Part shown: positions 34,589-45,587 of the stretch, piece by piece | How positions within the stretch are numbered: the first letter of the stretch is position 1 | Layout of the letters: every line of letters begins with the position of its first letter | Origin: Pleurotus ostreatus/Saccharomyces cerevisiae fusant | Lineage: Eukaryota > Opisthokonta | Reading direction: 5' to 3' | Assembly: GCA_024196135.1 (NCBI GenBank) | Contig: JAMQCK010000044.1 | Span: 62,001 to 126,000, forward strand | Length of the DNA stretch: 64,000 nucleotides | Translations under genes and position numbers: made by a program | Notes under the pieces: generated by a model | The model's input: the letters and a program-made list of their open reading frames with translations, nothing else | What the model was told of the DNA's origin: nothing | The model's database searches: none

Positions 34589-34678
34589 GAGCGTTGCGCG
34601 CGAGAGGGTCTAGGAGCGTTGTGCGCGAGAGGACCTAGAAGCGTTGCGCGCGAGGGGCCCTAGGAGCGATGTGGCGCG
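34589..34678. repeat. 25-bp tandem repeat, 3.6 copies
   Basis: Three full units at 34589-34613, 34614-34638 and 34639-34663 plus a partial fourth share the core AGCGTTGYGCGCGAG and end in CCTAG or TCTAG. The array starts 34 bp after the stop of the ITFG1 homologue, so it probably lies in its 3' UTR. Confidence 0.85.
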
Positions 34679-34789
34679 TAAGTTCGCGATACTTCACTAA
34701 TCCCCAAGGACACTCGGAGACCTACATGTACTTTAGTAATGCAGTCTATTTGGACTTAGCGCGGTCTGCCTCAAGGTCGATGATGTACT

Positions 34790-36298
34790 ATGCCACGCCT
34801 TCGTCGTGCTGTGGCGCGGCGTCCACGGGTAGTCCTCCACGCTCGTCTGTGGGACACGGTCCCTCGGCTGATCTTGGTAGCCACTCATCAAACTCATCTT
34901 TCCTACAACCAGATGCGACTCTTTCTCGATGACAAGATAGGCTCTGGAGGAAATGGTGCGCATTTTCGCCCCTGCCTACCTCCGGGCGCCGGCCAAGTGC
35001 GCTGACAACCCGTCCAGCCAGGGTGTACCGTGCGCACACTACAGACCCCGACGTACCAACAAGGATCTTCGCCGTGAAGAAGCTGCATACGACGAAGCAC
35101 GTTAGAAACCCTATGTTGCTGCATGAGGCGTGCGCCATCATTAGTCTTCGAGGTGAGCACGCTCAGATCGTGTACTAGAGAGACCAGGGTGACGACTTCT
35201 CGCTGAACTCGTTCTGCAGGTCACCCGAGCATCCCTGAGGTCTACGCCTTGGGTCAAACGCAGTACTATGAATATATGGCTCTCGAAGAGCTAGGTGGTG
35301 ACATATACGAACCGTTGGAAAGCCCGGGTGGGCTTACTATACGAAACCTCGTCGCGTTGACTTGCCAGATGGTTAGTGCCATGGTTTGCCTCTGCCTTGT
35401 CTTCCCTCACTAACTGCTGGGGCGCACAGATAGATGCCCTAGAGCACGTTCATTCTCACCACCTTGTCCACTGCGACGTCAAGCCTGCCAACTTCCTGTT
35501 CGAACGCCACCAAACCGGTAGAATCAAGCTCATCGACTGGGGCACGGCAAAGCTATATCGTGACCCCGAGACCCTTGTGCATAGACCCGAAGGCTCCATT
35601 CCGTTTCTACTCGGAACGAGATGGGCCGCAAGCATCAACGTACATTATCACAAACGTGAGCGCATCCTCCATTATGAGGCGGAGCATCCAAGCTGATGGC
35701 TATTTCCTCTGTTCAAGGACCCTCTCGCCGAGACGACATGGAGTCCCTCGCGTACACCATCTTGCTCCTTCTTTGCGGCGGACTTCCATGGGTTGTCAAC
35801 GGCATAAAGCGCGTGGGCGTTCTGCGCGAGAAGCTCAAGTGGTCCGGGGCTGCGCTTGGGACAGGACATCCAGCCGTCTTTGGCGCCTTTCTCGACTACG
35901 CTCGCACCCTCGCATTCGACGAGGAGCCAGATTATGCCAGCTGGAGGCGTCAGTTCAAGGAAGTGGCTCCAGACCTTCCTGAACCGCCGCTGTACTCTTA
36001 CTTTGACACGAGTTCACGAGTGGGCAAGTCCTATTGGCGGCCCGAGGAGCAAGTTGAGCCTATCAACTTTCAACGTCCTCCAAGAAGTGTCGTGAACGAG
36101 GTGTCCGATAGCGATGATGATTGGGTCGCAACGAGCAGTTGGCCTGCGCCTTTGGATGCGCCAGATGAGGATCTCCTCGGAAACGAGAGGAAAGTAGTTG
36201 ATCAGCACCTCGAAACGACCGACGATGTTCCTGAGATGGCACGACCTTGGCTGAGGCCTGTTCTGGGCACCCCCGAGGAGCACATCGTTTCGTACTAG
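34790..36298 (+). CDS. Casein kinase 1-like protein kinase
   Basis: Five exons, join(34790..34955,35018..35152,35220..35371,35430..35655,35718..36298), give 419 aa. The in-frame ATG at 34913 would give 378 aa and starts just before the glycine loop IGSGGNG. I list the longer form, but the shorter is equally likely. Other motifs are IFAVKKLH (ATP lysine), HHLVHCDVKPANFLF (catalytic loop, HCD in place of HRD), LIDWGTAKL (DWG in place of DFG) and GTRWAASINVHYHKRPSRRDDMESLAY, the CK1 hallmark region. LLLCGGLPW follows. A C-terminal tail of about 100 residues has an acidic SDSDDD patch. Probable Ser/Thr kinase; substrates are unknown. Confidence 0.85.
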
Positions 36299-36668
36299 TA
36301 GGACTCACGAAATTGGGGCTTGTAGACAATTGTATAGTCAATTTCTACCGTAGAAGGATCACATATAGATTATATCGATTCTCTGACATGCGCCTGAGAA
36401 GGAATCTCGTCTTGAATCCCGCTGCAGTTGCCTGCAAAAGAAAAGTCGAACATGTCACGGCCATGTGACACGCACCTGTCACACATTTTATGTCCATTTT
36501 GATGGGATCAAAATAGTTCCGTTTTCATTGTCCTCCCGATTGGGCACAATACGCAACGGTTTCTTTTGTCTTCTTCGCTGGTCGGAGCATTCGATATTTT
36601 ATTCCTCCTTGCTTCCTACCACCAGGCCTTTTCCCGATTTCCACGACTTCACGCGCCGCTTGACGGGC
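36299..36668. other. Intergenic region
   Basis: Between the CK1-like kinase stop and the start of the cysteine-rich membrane protein. It contains a short imperfect inverted motif around CATGTCACGGCCATGTGACA (36450-36469) but no gene. Confidence 0.5.
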
Positions 36669-39492
36669 ATGATGATACGACACCTATCAACATTATGCGC
36701 ACTTCTGGTCGGCGTGGCTGGTGAGTGCATGGCCGATATTGTTGGCGTATGGATCCTGACGACAAGCGTAGCTGCCGCCGACTCGAACGTTTCCGTAGTC
36801 TGCGTTCCTGGTGAATGCATCCAGGGCACGACGAACATCACGAGTGCGTCGTCTGTTGGTGTTCGTGTTCGTCGCTGACGCCTCTCAGTTGGCACCATTC
36901 TCTCCGCAGACGCCCAAGATACATCATTACATCTTCTCCCCGGCACTTATGACGAAGACACGAGCCCGCAACTGCTACATGATATGCTCACCTCGTCGTC
37001 CGCATCCCTCTCCCCCTCGGATGGCTTCCAGAACTCTTCATCACTATCCTCCCTCCCCCTCGAGCTTGAAGTTGCGCCAGGCTTCTCCGCCTACTCCAAG
37101 TCCCTCTACTCTGGGTCCGCGTCATATCATGAACTTCCTTCATCCCCGTCGAACTCCTCCAACTCTACCTCCATCTCCGCCAAGTCGATCGCGCTCGCCT
37201 CCAACACATGGGTGGCGATGAGCGGTGGCTCGAATGATCGCCTTGTCTTCTGGGAATCCATCCCGGACGTCTCTCAGCTCCCAACCAGTAGCAACGGAAA
37301 CTGGACCCTCCTCGACATGCAGTCCACCCGATGCTCGCCATCGTGCTCCAGTAATGGCATCTGCACGTCGTCCGGGACCTGCGCATGCGCCACAGGCTTC
37401 ACCGGTAGCTCATGTGAGCAGTGCGATGACGGCTTCTTTGGCCCCTCATGCACCAAGTGCCCCGAGGGCTGCAAGGACTGCGACGACGGCATCTCCGGGA
37501 CCGGCGTCTGCCTCTCGGTCTCCATCGACAACGACCCCTCGTCCTGCAACTGCCTCAACGGCGCGTGCGGCTCCGACGGCTCCTGCTCCTGCCTCCCGGG
37601 CTGGACCAAGGGCAGCAACGGCACGGAGTGCGCCGGCTGCGCGGACGGCTACTTCCTCTCCACGACCGGCGAGTGCAAGGTCTGCTTCGCGGGCTGCGAG
37701 AAGTGCGCGGACGACACGGGCGCCTGTTTGTCGTGCAAGGACGGCTTCACGCAGGACTCGGCGGACAAGACGAAGTGCACGGCGCCGTCGCAGACGGACT
37801 CGAGCGGGGCGACGTGCCCGAAGGGAAGCTTCAACGACAATGGGAGCTGCAAGGTCTGCGATAGTGCGTGCGATACATGCACTGGTGGGACGTCAAAGGA
37901 TTGCGCTTCATGCAAGTCCGGGACGTACTTTTTGGACGGGTCCTGCGTGTCAGCGGGCTCTAATGGCGTTTGCGAGGGCACCACGCTCATTGCGGACAAC
38001 AACAAGGGCGAGTGCGACAGTGAGTGAAACCCTTTGTTGTTCGTGGCCATTACTGACATCTGCTTAGCTTGTGGCTCAAAGTGCACTGCGTGCGAGATCA
38101 AGTCCTTCGACGTGGCATCCACTGTCGACAAGGCGACCTGCACGGGCTGCATTCCTGGCCACTTCCTCTCTGACGGGCAATGCGTGTCGAGCTGCCCCGA
38201 CGGCTCCTTCATCGACCCCAAGGATAACATGACCTGCACTGGTGAGTCTCTAGTACCGTGTCTGTGGCCAAGTACTGACCACAAATCTAGCCTGCGACTC
38301 GAGTTGCGGTTCCTGCGCGGGATCCGCTACAACCTGCCTGACCTGCGCAAACAACCGTCTGGCGACTGCTGACGGAAAGTGCGTGACCTCATGTCCGGAT
38401 AATGCCTTCAGCTCTTCGGGCAAGTGCATTACTTGCCATCCGGACTGCGCGACGTGCTCTGGTTCGGCGTTCAACCAGTGCTCAAGTTGTCCGTCTGACC
38501 GTCCGGTGCTGAGCAACGGACGCTGTCTCCCGACTTGCAGTCAGTCGCAGTACTACGATGCGACCACCTCAAGCTGCCAGTCCTGCGACTCGAGTTGTTC
38601 ATCTTGCTCAGGCCCGGGCGCCGACGAGTGCCTCGCGTGTTCCAGCTCCTCGCAGGTCCTCCGCGATAGCTCCTGCGTCGCAGCCAACTGCGACAACAAC
38701 GCGAAGGTCATCTCCGGCCTCGGCGTCTGCCTGAGCGAGCTCGTCAAGACCACCCCAACGGGTACCGGCACCGGCTCCACGCCCACCGTCACCGGCATCG
38801 ACAGCCCGACGGTGATCACCTCCAAGGACAAACTTGAGTGGTGGCAGATCCTCCTCATGGCCCTCGGCTGCGCCTTCATCTTCATGGTCGTGCTCATGCT
38901 CTGGCGCCGCCACGCGCGCAAGCGCCGCGCGAAGCTCACCGCCAAGTTCGCGAGCGCGAAGAACCTCGCGCACCGCGGCGGCTGGCGCGACCGCCTCGCG
39001 CGCTTCTTCGGGGGCGGCGGGCACGGACACGACGCGGACAAGCGCCGCTACTACGTCGACCCCGAGGTCGGCGACGCGTACCGCATGCGCCGTCTCGCCG
39101 AGACGGAGAGCGCGCGCAACGAGAAGGAGATGGAGTCCCTGCTCGAGGCGTACGAGCGCCCCTCGCACGACCTCAACCGGCTCTCGGGGCCCTCGCTCTA
39201 CTCCGCGATCACCGGCAAGCCGCGCAGCGCGCCCGAGCCGAAGCAGCCCGTGCGCGACGAGCCCGCGCTCCGCTCCCGCTTCTCTGGCAGCAGCTGGAGC
39301 GGGGCGAGCGGCTCGATGTACACGGGCGAGTTCGGCAAGTCGCGCGGGGAGAGCGAGGCGGAGGAGTACGCGAACCGGTATAAGCCGCAGCTGGCGGCGA
39401 GCCCGCCGCTGCCTGGCAACTACTGGTTGCACGCCGAGCACACTGGTGCTACGGGCGCGTCTGGCGCGTCCAAGAACCCGTTCAGGCGATAG
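36669..39492 (+). CDS. Cysteine-rich (furin/EGF-like repeat) single-pass membrane protein
   Basis: Five exons, join(36669..36720,36772..36843,36889..38019,38068..38241,38291..39492), give 876 aa. It starts with a signal peptide (MMIRHLSTLCALLVGVAA). A Ser-rich N-glycosylation-prone region follows, then about 400 residues of repeated Cys-x2-Cys modules. Examples are CSNGICTSSGTCACATGFTG-like EGF units, CFAGCEKCADDTGACLSC, CDSACDTCTGG and CHPDCATCSGS, resembling furin-like or growth-factor-receptor repeats. One transmembrane helix (WWQILLMALGCAFIFMVVLM) and a strongly basic juxtamembrane stretch (RRHARKRRAK) come next. The roughly 220-residue cytoplasmic tail is rich in Arg, Glu and Ser. The design suggests a surface receptor or wall sensor. 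No kinase domain is present. Confidence 0.87.
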
Positions 39493-39881
39493 CCTCGCAC
39501 GGATAGATAGATGTTGTTCTGTTGATGTTTTCTACTTTATGGACCTTGCGTCATTTTTCGTTCCACTGGCTGTGTTCGACTTGATGATGTAGAATGACCC
39601 CCTGGACTTGACTCCCTTCTCGCATCTATGTTTATAGCCGTATCTAATACCTTGTCTGCCTGTAGCTCCTAGTACTGCTCATTCTCTTGCTTTACCTACC
39701 TTCACTTGCATTATACCTTCCTACATTGACAATGGATTCGGGATTTGGCCTGACAATGAAGCTTTCGAGAGCTTGTGCGTGATATAGATTGCATTGTAGT
39801 AAAGCGCGCAAGTCGTACTACACTGTCAGATAACGCGTCTGAGAACACTGCGGTGCCGTACATGCATTTGCCCACTTCACA
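39493..39881. other. Convergent intergenic region
   Basis: Contains the 3' flanks of the cysteine-rich protein and CWC22 genes. No other feature seen. Confidence 0.55.
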
Positions 39882-42797
39882 TCAGCGACGACGGTCATAG
39901 TCACGGTCTCGCAAATGCGGCGGAGGCGACCTGTCGCCCGCACGTCCAGCATCCCTCTCGTAACCCCTGTCGCCCTTGCCGTACGGTGGCGTACGTGCAC
40001 CCTTGGGAGGGGGCGACACCGGGCGCGTCTTCCGAGGCGGTGAGTCGTCACGACGACGAGGCGGCGGGGACCGTTCCCGATAGCGTCTTGGTGGCGAATC
40101 ATCGCGGGCACGACGAGGCGGCGGCGAGTCATCCCGTGGGCGACGCGGCGGAGAGTCGTCCCTAGCACGGCGAGGAGGAGAATCATCGCGCCGACGCCTG
40201 GGCGGTGAGTCCCGGTACCTCGGAGGCGAGTCGCGACGGCGAGGAGGGGAGTCATCCATAGCCCGCGAATCCCTGCGCTTGCGAGGCGGGGGGCTGATGC
40301 TATCATCGCGGCCGCGGCGACGAGGAGGAGGCGACCTCGACGGCGACGGGCGACGCGGAGGCGAGTCCCTATGACGCCGAGGCGGCGAGTCCCCACGACG
40401 ACGAGGTGGCGAATCGCCACGACGACGGGGCGGCGACACAGAGCGCTCATACCGGCTGCCGCGACGCGGCGGTGAGTCCCGAGGCTTGCGAGGAGGCGTG
40501 CGCGAGCGACGGCGGTAGCGGTCGTCGTCGCTGGACGACTCGGAGTCCGAATCAGAATCCGAGTCAGATGAACTGTCCGAATCCGACGAGTCTGAATCGG
40601 AGCTCGACGACTCGTTCTCCAGCATCGCCCTGCGCTGCTCCATGATGATCTTCGGTGCGTTCTGAAAACAACATCAGCAACATATAAGAGCACTGACCAA
40701 ACACCAAAACCCACCTTCAAATACTCCCGCATATCCTCCGTCACCAACCCCAGCCCAATACTCGTAAAGTAATTAATCGAGAACCTCGTATTCTTCGGCA
40801 CATCCATCGGGAACATATCCCTCGTCGCATCCCTGATCTCCGGGTCCTTCAGCCTCTCCGCCAGCCCCTTCAAACTCATCGCCTCCATCATCTCCTGCAT
40901 CATGATCTTGATGAAGATGCGCGAGCTCGACGTCGTGTCGTCCTCGTTCACCTTCACCACGCGCAGCACGTTCCACGAGATCGCGTCCGAGGAGAAGAGG
41001 TGGCCGAAGAAGCGCGCGATGTTGCGGAGGCGGTTCGTCTCGTACTGGTGGATGGTGTCGTAGTAGATGGTGAAGGCCTCCTCGAAGCAGTCCGTCCAGA
41101 CGCGGTTGAGCTTGGAGAAGCGCTCGCCGACAAGGCCGTAAAAGGTCGAGTAGGAGCGCTCTTGTGAGCAACACTCGATGATCATCTTCGCTAATTCGAT
41201 CTGCGAAGACTCGTCAGCTAAGTACATGGGCGAGGCAACGGGATGTCTTACCTCCTGACCCTCACTAAGCTGGACCTTAAGCAACTTATGCACCGCTTCT
41301 TCGTAGTTCAGCGCATTCATTATGGTGAGGTAGATGACGCGGCGAAGGTTGGTCAGATTCGTGGCCGTCCTGTCCTCGATGCCCTCTTTCTCTTCCGCAA
41401 CTGGACACACATTCAGCAAGTGGCGTGACGGCGAGAGTATGACAACGTACCTCCTTCGTCGTCAGACTCCTCGCTTGACTCCTCAGAGCCAGATTCCTCG
41501 TCGTCGTCAGATCCCTCGCCGAGAATCTCTGCCTTGATAGCCTTGTACTTTTCCTCGTTCTCCAGGTAGTCCGGATCGAACTTGAAGATGTCTGCGAGCG
41601 GCGTCAGTAAGGGCCCGCGCGTAACGCGTGACAGCAACGTACTCAAGCCTTCCTGCACCTGAAGCTCCTCCTCAAGGTGGATCTGATGCGTGATCTGCTC
41701 GTCCTCCTCGACAAGGTCCAAGCCTTCGGGGATGACGGGGTTGTCCTTGTAGCGGTCCTTGCGGACCTGCATCAAGACCTCGATCATGTACTGCACGCGG
41801 TGGCTGATTTTTCCCTCGTTGAGGACGGCGCGGAAGCGCTCGAAGGCGATGGTATTGCCCTTGGGTGACATTTCCTGGAGGAAGGCGCCGACCTCGCGCA
41901 TGAAGCCGACGGCAATCTCTATGGAGTCGTCCGTGGGACGTTCGAGGAGCAGGACAAGGATTTGAAGTGCGATGATCTCGTGGGCGACCCCTTGGTTGAC
42001 AAGGTGAGCAATGAATGTGGTGGTAGCATGGCATATCGTCTGCGATATTGTCAGCAAATGCATCCGAGAATATGACCAGCTACGCACCTTGTCGTTCCTC
42101 TTGAACGACTTGCGGAACTGACTGATCAGCCGCGTGAGCAGCAACTCTCCCACCTGCGGCAGCTTCGTGTTGATCACTGCCACGAGCGCCGCGAAGACAG
42201 GCGTGAAGGGCAAACTGGCCGCCTGCGCCTTCATGATGCTCCGCGCGAACAGGCCACGCCCCCGAATCAAGTTCTCCTGAAACAGCTCCGGGATGACTTG
42301 CTTGATGTTTAGCGTGTTCACCCTGTTCACGATACCCGTAATGCTCTTGCGCAGCGCATCCCAAGCCAGACGCTGGTATTCCGGACTCGACTTGTCCGAC
42401 GCCGCCGCGGCCTGCAACGCACGCAGCCGCGCAGGGGGCATGTAGACGCCGCCCGAGCGCGTATTAAGCAGCTTTTGAAACTCGGCCTTCGCATCCGCCT
42501 CCGGATCCTTCTCCTTCGGCTTCTCGCTCTTTTCGAGCTCGAGCGCCGCGACACGTGCCGCCAGCTGGCGCTCGCGCTCCGCGCGGCGTACGGGGTCGGG
42601 GTCGTTAATGCGAGGGATCACGTCGGGCAAGGGGGACGCCGAGCGCCGCCGTGTCGCTGGCGGTGCATCGTGTTCGCCGTCTTCTGAGGGCGACCTGTGG
42701 TGCTATTAGCCGTCAGACCTGTGCAGGATACACTGTTCACGCACCTTTTGCGCTTCGGGGCGTCCACGGACATTGCGCTCGACGGCGACGCGGACAT
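39882..42797 (-). CDS. CWC22: Pre-mRNA-splicing factor CWC22 (MIF4G/MA3, RS-rich tail)
   Basis: Multi-exon gene with start ATG at 42795-42797, exon 1 42797-42745, exon 2 from 42693, and last exon beginning near 40660. The N-terminus is short and Ser/Lys-rich, then RSGGVYMPPARLRAL and the MIF4G domain (QRLAWDALRKSITGIVNRVN; FAALVAVINTKLPQVGELLL). An acidic linker is followed by the MA3 domain (NLRRVIYLTIMNALNYEEAV; CCSQERSYSTFYGLVGERF; FFGHLFSSDAISW) and the conserved PKNTRFSINYFTSIGLG. The final exon encodes a Ser/Asp tract, then about 200 residues of repeated R-R-x-D-S-P-P units, an RS/SP domain. CWC22 sits in the spliceosome, binds eIF4A3 and is needed before the first catalytic step. The RS tail is longer than in yeast and suits an intron-rich genome. 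Confidence 0.92.
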
Positions 42798-42966
42798 GAT
42801 GTGTGGTGTTCGTGGGTCGACGCAAACGTGAGCGCCGATGAGGGCAAAGCGTCCGTTCGCGTTGCACTTGTTTGTGTCACAGATCCAGTGACTTCATCAC
42901 TAATCACGTTCTTCGAGGTTCAACTTGCGTTCTTCCTTCATCTCGACAGTACACCCTCCAAACGAC

Positions 42967-44162
42967 ATGGATAAGCTCGAAAGTCTACCTTCCATTGCTA
43001 GGGTCAGTACAACTTATCTTCCCTATATTTCCTATGTCTTTAACACCCTCCTCAGCTCAGCGAGCGCGTTGTCCGGGTACTCGGTCAAGTAAGTGCCGAA
43101 GTAGCCTTCAGCGTACCCAAAGACCGACTCTCGTCTTGAAAGAATCCAGGGAAATTTACACTTCAAGGTAAGATCTCCTTTTATCGTCTTACACCCTGCT
43201 AAAGCGCGGACGAAGGCACAAACACCTACCTAATCGGCACTGCCAATCCTTACATACTCCTCGATACCGGCGAAGGCCTTGAAGAGTACATAACCGTGCT
43301 CGAGTCTGCTCTGGAGCAGGAAGCACGCCCCGTGATTTCATCCAAGCCCGACGTCTCCGACATCATAATTTCGCATTGGCACCATGATCATGTCGGCGGT
43401 CTGCCCTCTGTGCTCGCGTTCCTGCGTAACCTCTGGATTGAAAGGAACCCATCTTTACCTTTCGTCCCTCCGCGCCTACACAAGTACCCTCTCGATGCGA
43501 GGTCTGGCGTACCTTCAAGCTTCTCCTCGCACTTGAAGCTTCCCTCTATCCTCGCTTCTCTCCCAATTGACTCGTACACCCCATCCTCTACCGGCGCACA
43601 CCTCCACGACCTCACCGACGGCCAAAACCTCACCACCGCCGACGGTTCTGCAACTCTCCAAGTCCTCCACACCCCAGGACACACCACCGACTCCATCGCC
43701 CTCTACATCACCCAGGACGGCGCCCTCTACACCGCCGACTCCGTCCTCGGCCAAGGGACAGCCGTCTTTGAGGACCTCTCCACCTACCTCGCCAGCCTGC
43801 GCAAGATGCTCGATTTCTGTACCGCAGGGGACGGCGCCGCGTACACGGTCCTCTACCCGGGCCACGGGCCCGTGGTGAAGGATGGCTGTCAGACGATTGA
43901 GACGTATATCAAGCATCGTCTGGAGCGGGAGACGCAGATAGTTGCAGTGCTGCATAGTGATGGGGCTTTCAAGGGAGGGAGCACGATCACGACGGGGGAT
44001 ATTGTGGCGGTCATCTACAAGGACTATCCAAAAAATCTATGGGAGCCAGCGGCGTATAGCGTCAATCTGCATCTGCGAAAGCTAGAGGCCGACGGCGTAG
44101 TGCGGCGATCAGGCGAAGGCGAAGGGCTGGAAGCGAAGTGGGAGGTAATTGGGAAGCAGTGA
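42967..44162 (+). CDS. LACTB2-like metallo-beta-lactamase-fold hydrolase
   Basis: Four exons, join(42967..43002,43056..43088,43143..43167,43216..44162), encode 346 aa. The first exons give MDKLESLPSIAR and LSERVVRVLGQ, then NPGKFTLQGTNTYLIG, the usual LACTB2 opening. The metal site is SHWHHDHVGG (HxHxDH), with HTPGHTTDS, YTADSVLG and YPGHGPV supplying the remaining ligands. The C-terminal winged-helix part ends LHLRKLEADGVV. Animal LACTB2 is a mitochondrial endoribonuclease; fungal relatives are also found in polyketide clusters as thioesterase-like hydrolases, but no such cluster is here. Exons 1-3 are unusually short (36, 33 and 25 nt). Confidence 0.9.
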
Positions 44163-44457
44163 GTGCGTAAATTGCTTTGCCACAAATGTCGAACTAATTT
44201 CACTCTATAGATCTGCTAGCCGCTATTGAAGAGAAACCGAATGTACTATAATGTATCCTAACGCTGTAAGCGTATCCTCTTGGAATTGTAATTTACCTTT
44301 AAGGCTTCAAGACCGGAAAACGCTGTGACATTGACAGTTGCTGCCAATTAAGCTCGGCATCACTCTCCTAGCCGGCACTTGCCTTCTTCATCCGCCGGCC
44401 GGTCGCTTCGTTCACTATCTCATCGCTCGCCCTCCCGCCTATACCCACACACAAGCT

Positions 44458-45177
44458 ATGCCTGCCCGCCTTTCTACGCTCGCCGCTCTTGTCTTCGGGA
44501 GTCTTTGCGCCTACGCGTCCTCCTCTGGCTCCGACTCCACCTACACGTCTGCCACCACCTCTACCCTCCCCGCCGGCTTCGCCCCCCTCCGCGTCGGCTT
44601 CGACCCCATCTACGACGCGCCTGCCACCCCCATGACCGCCGTCGCCTGCTCCGACGGCGCGCGCGGCCTCATCCCCCTCGGGTTCCCCACCTTCGCCTCC
44701 TTGCCGAGTTTCCCGTTCGTGGGCGCGGTCTCGGCGGTGGCGGCGTGGAACTCGAGCGCGTGCGCGACGTGTTGGGAGTTGAGATATGAGTGTGTGGGGC
44801 AGGCTAAGGAGTGGCCCAAGGAAAAGGCGGAGACGGAGGATGGGGAGGGGGAGGGTGTGCTGGATCAGGATGAGGACGCGGGCGACCAAACTGCCTTCGA
44901 TGGCGAACTACCCTTTGCGACTACACAATCAACCAAACCCACCTCCCGCCGCATATTCTTCCTCGCCATCGACCACGCAGACCCTCCTGCACCCGACTCC
45001 ATGTCCGGCTCTGCCTCCAACCACATGACCGGTATCGACGAAGTCGTCTTTGCCACCCTCGAAGAAGCCACGCTCTCCAAGACCGCCATGAACGAGCTCA
45101 CGTGCGGCCATGGCGTGCAGCTCGGGGTCGTGCAGGCGGCGTATCGGCAGGTGAACATTGCGATGTGTGGGTTGTGA
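44458..45177 (+). CDS. Secreted cerato-platanin-family protein with long internal insertions
   Basis: Intronless, 239 aa, with signal peptide MPARLSTLAALVFGSLCAYA. Cerato-platanin landmarks are VGFDPIYD, TAVACSDGARGLIPLGFPTF, VGAVSAVAAWNSSACATCWELRY, FFLAIDHA, AMNELTCG and the final QVNIAMCGL. The family comprises small (about 120-residue) double-psi beta-barrel proteins that bind chitin oligomers and act in wall growth and host recognition. This member is about twice that size. It has an acidic linker of about 55 residues between CWELRY and IFFLAIDHA and about 24 extra residues after AIDHA. Two cysteines (YEC and LTCG) are additional to the four canonical ones. No stop or good intron removes the insert. 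A G-rich tract follows the stop. Confidence 0.85.
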   Translation: MPARLSTLAALVFGSLCAYASSSGSDSTYTSATTSTLPAGFAPLRVGFDPIYDAPATPMTAVACSDGARGLIPLGFPTFASLPSFPFVGAVSAVAAWNSSACATCWELRYECVGQAKEWPKEKAETEDGEGEGVLDQDEDAGDQTAFDGELPFATTQSTKPTSRRIFFLAIDHADPPAPDSMSGSASNHMTGIDEVVFATLEEATLSKTAMNELTCGHGVQLGVVQAAYRQVNIAMCGL

Positions 45178-45587
45178 GGTAGGTGGATGGGGGGTGGGGT
45201 AGAAAGGGGAGGGGAGGAGAGGGGAGGGGACTTGTGGAGGAGGGAGGGCAGGCTGTGAGGGCGGCAGCGCAGAGAGCGGAGACAGAATATACCCAGGACA
45301 CTATACCCTCGCACATTTGCACTACATCCATACTATGCAAGTCTTCAGCTGCTTCAATCGCAGCACACAGCGCTACATACTACCGCTCGCTCAGGAGGGG
45401 TATCATCATTCATTATAAACAAAGTGGTATACCGTAGAGGGTACTTAGATAAATCGTGAACGTTAGCGAAGTCCGTCGTAATAGATAGTGACATGGCGCT
45501 TCGTGGCGCGCAAGATGTTATACATACAAGATAGCGCGGAAGTTGAAGGCGGGTTGCGGCACAAATTCGTTGGCACAGGCTCGCCGG
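45178..45587. other. Convergent intergenic region with G-rich tract
   Basis: From 45183 to 45260 the + strand is almost pure purine with six runs of four or more G between 45189 and 45229. That is enough for an intramolecular G-quadruplex just after the cerato-platanin stop. The rest is featureless. Confidence 0.6.

Noticed and set aside
38608..39441. Long antisense reading frame opposite the cysteine-rich membrane protein
   Set aside because: It is an Arg/Ala-rich shadow caused by GC-rich codon use. The + strand frame has domains, introns in phase and a membrane helix.
39900..40900. Long Arg/Ser frames overlapping the CWC22 3' exons
   Set aside because: They are shifted frames of the RS-repeat tail. 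Only one frame continues the conserved MA3 domain.
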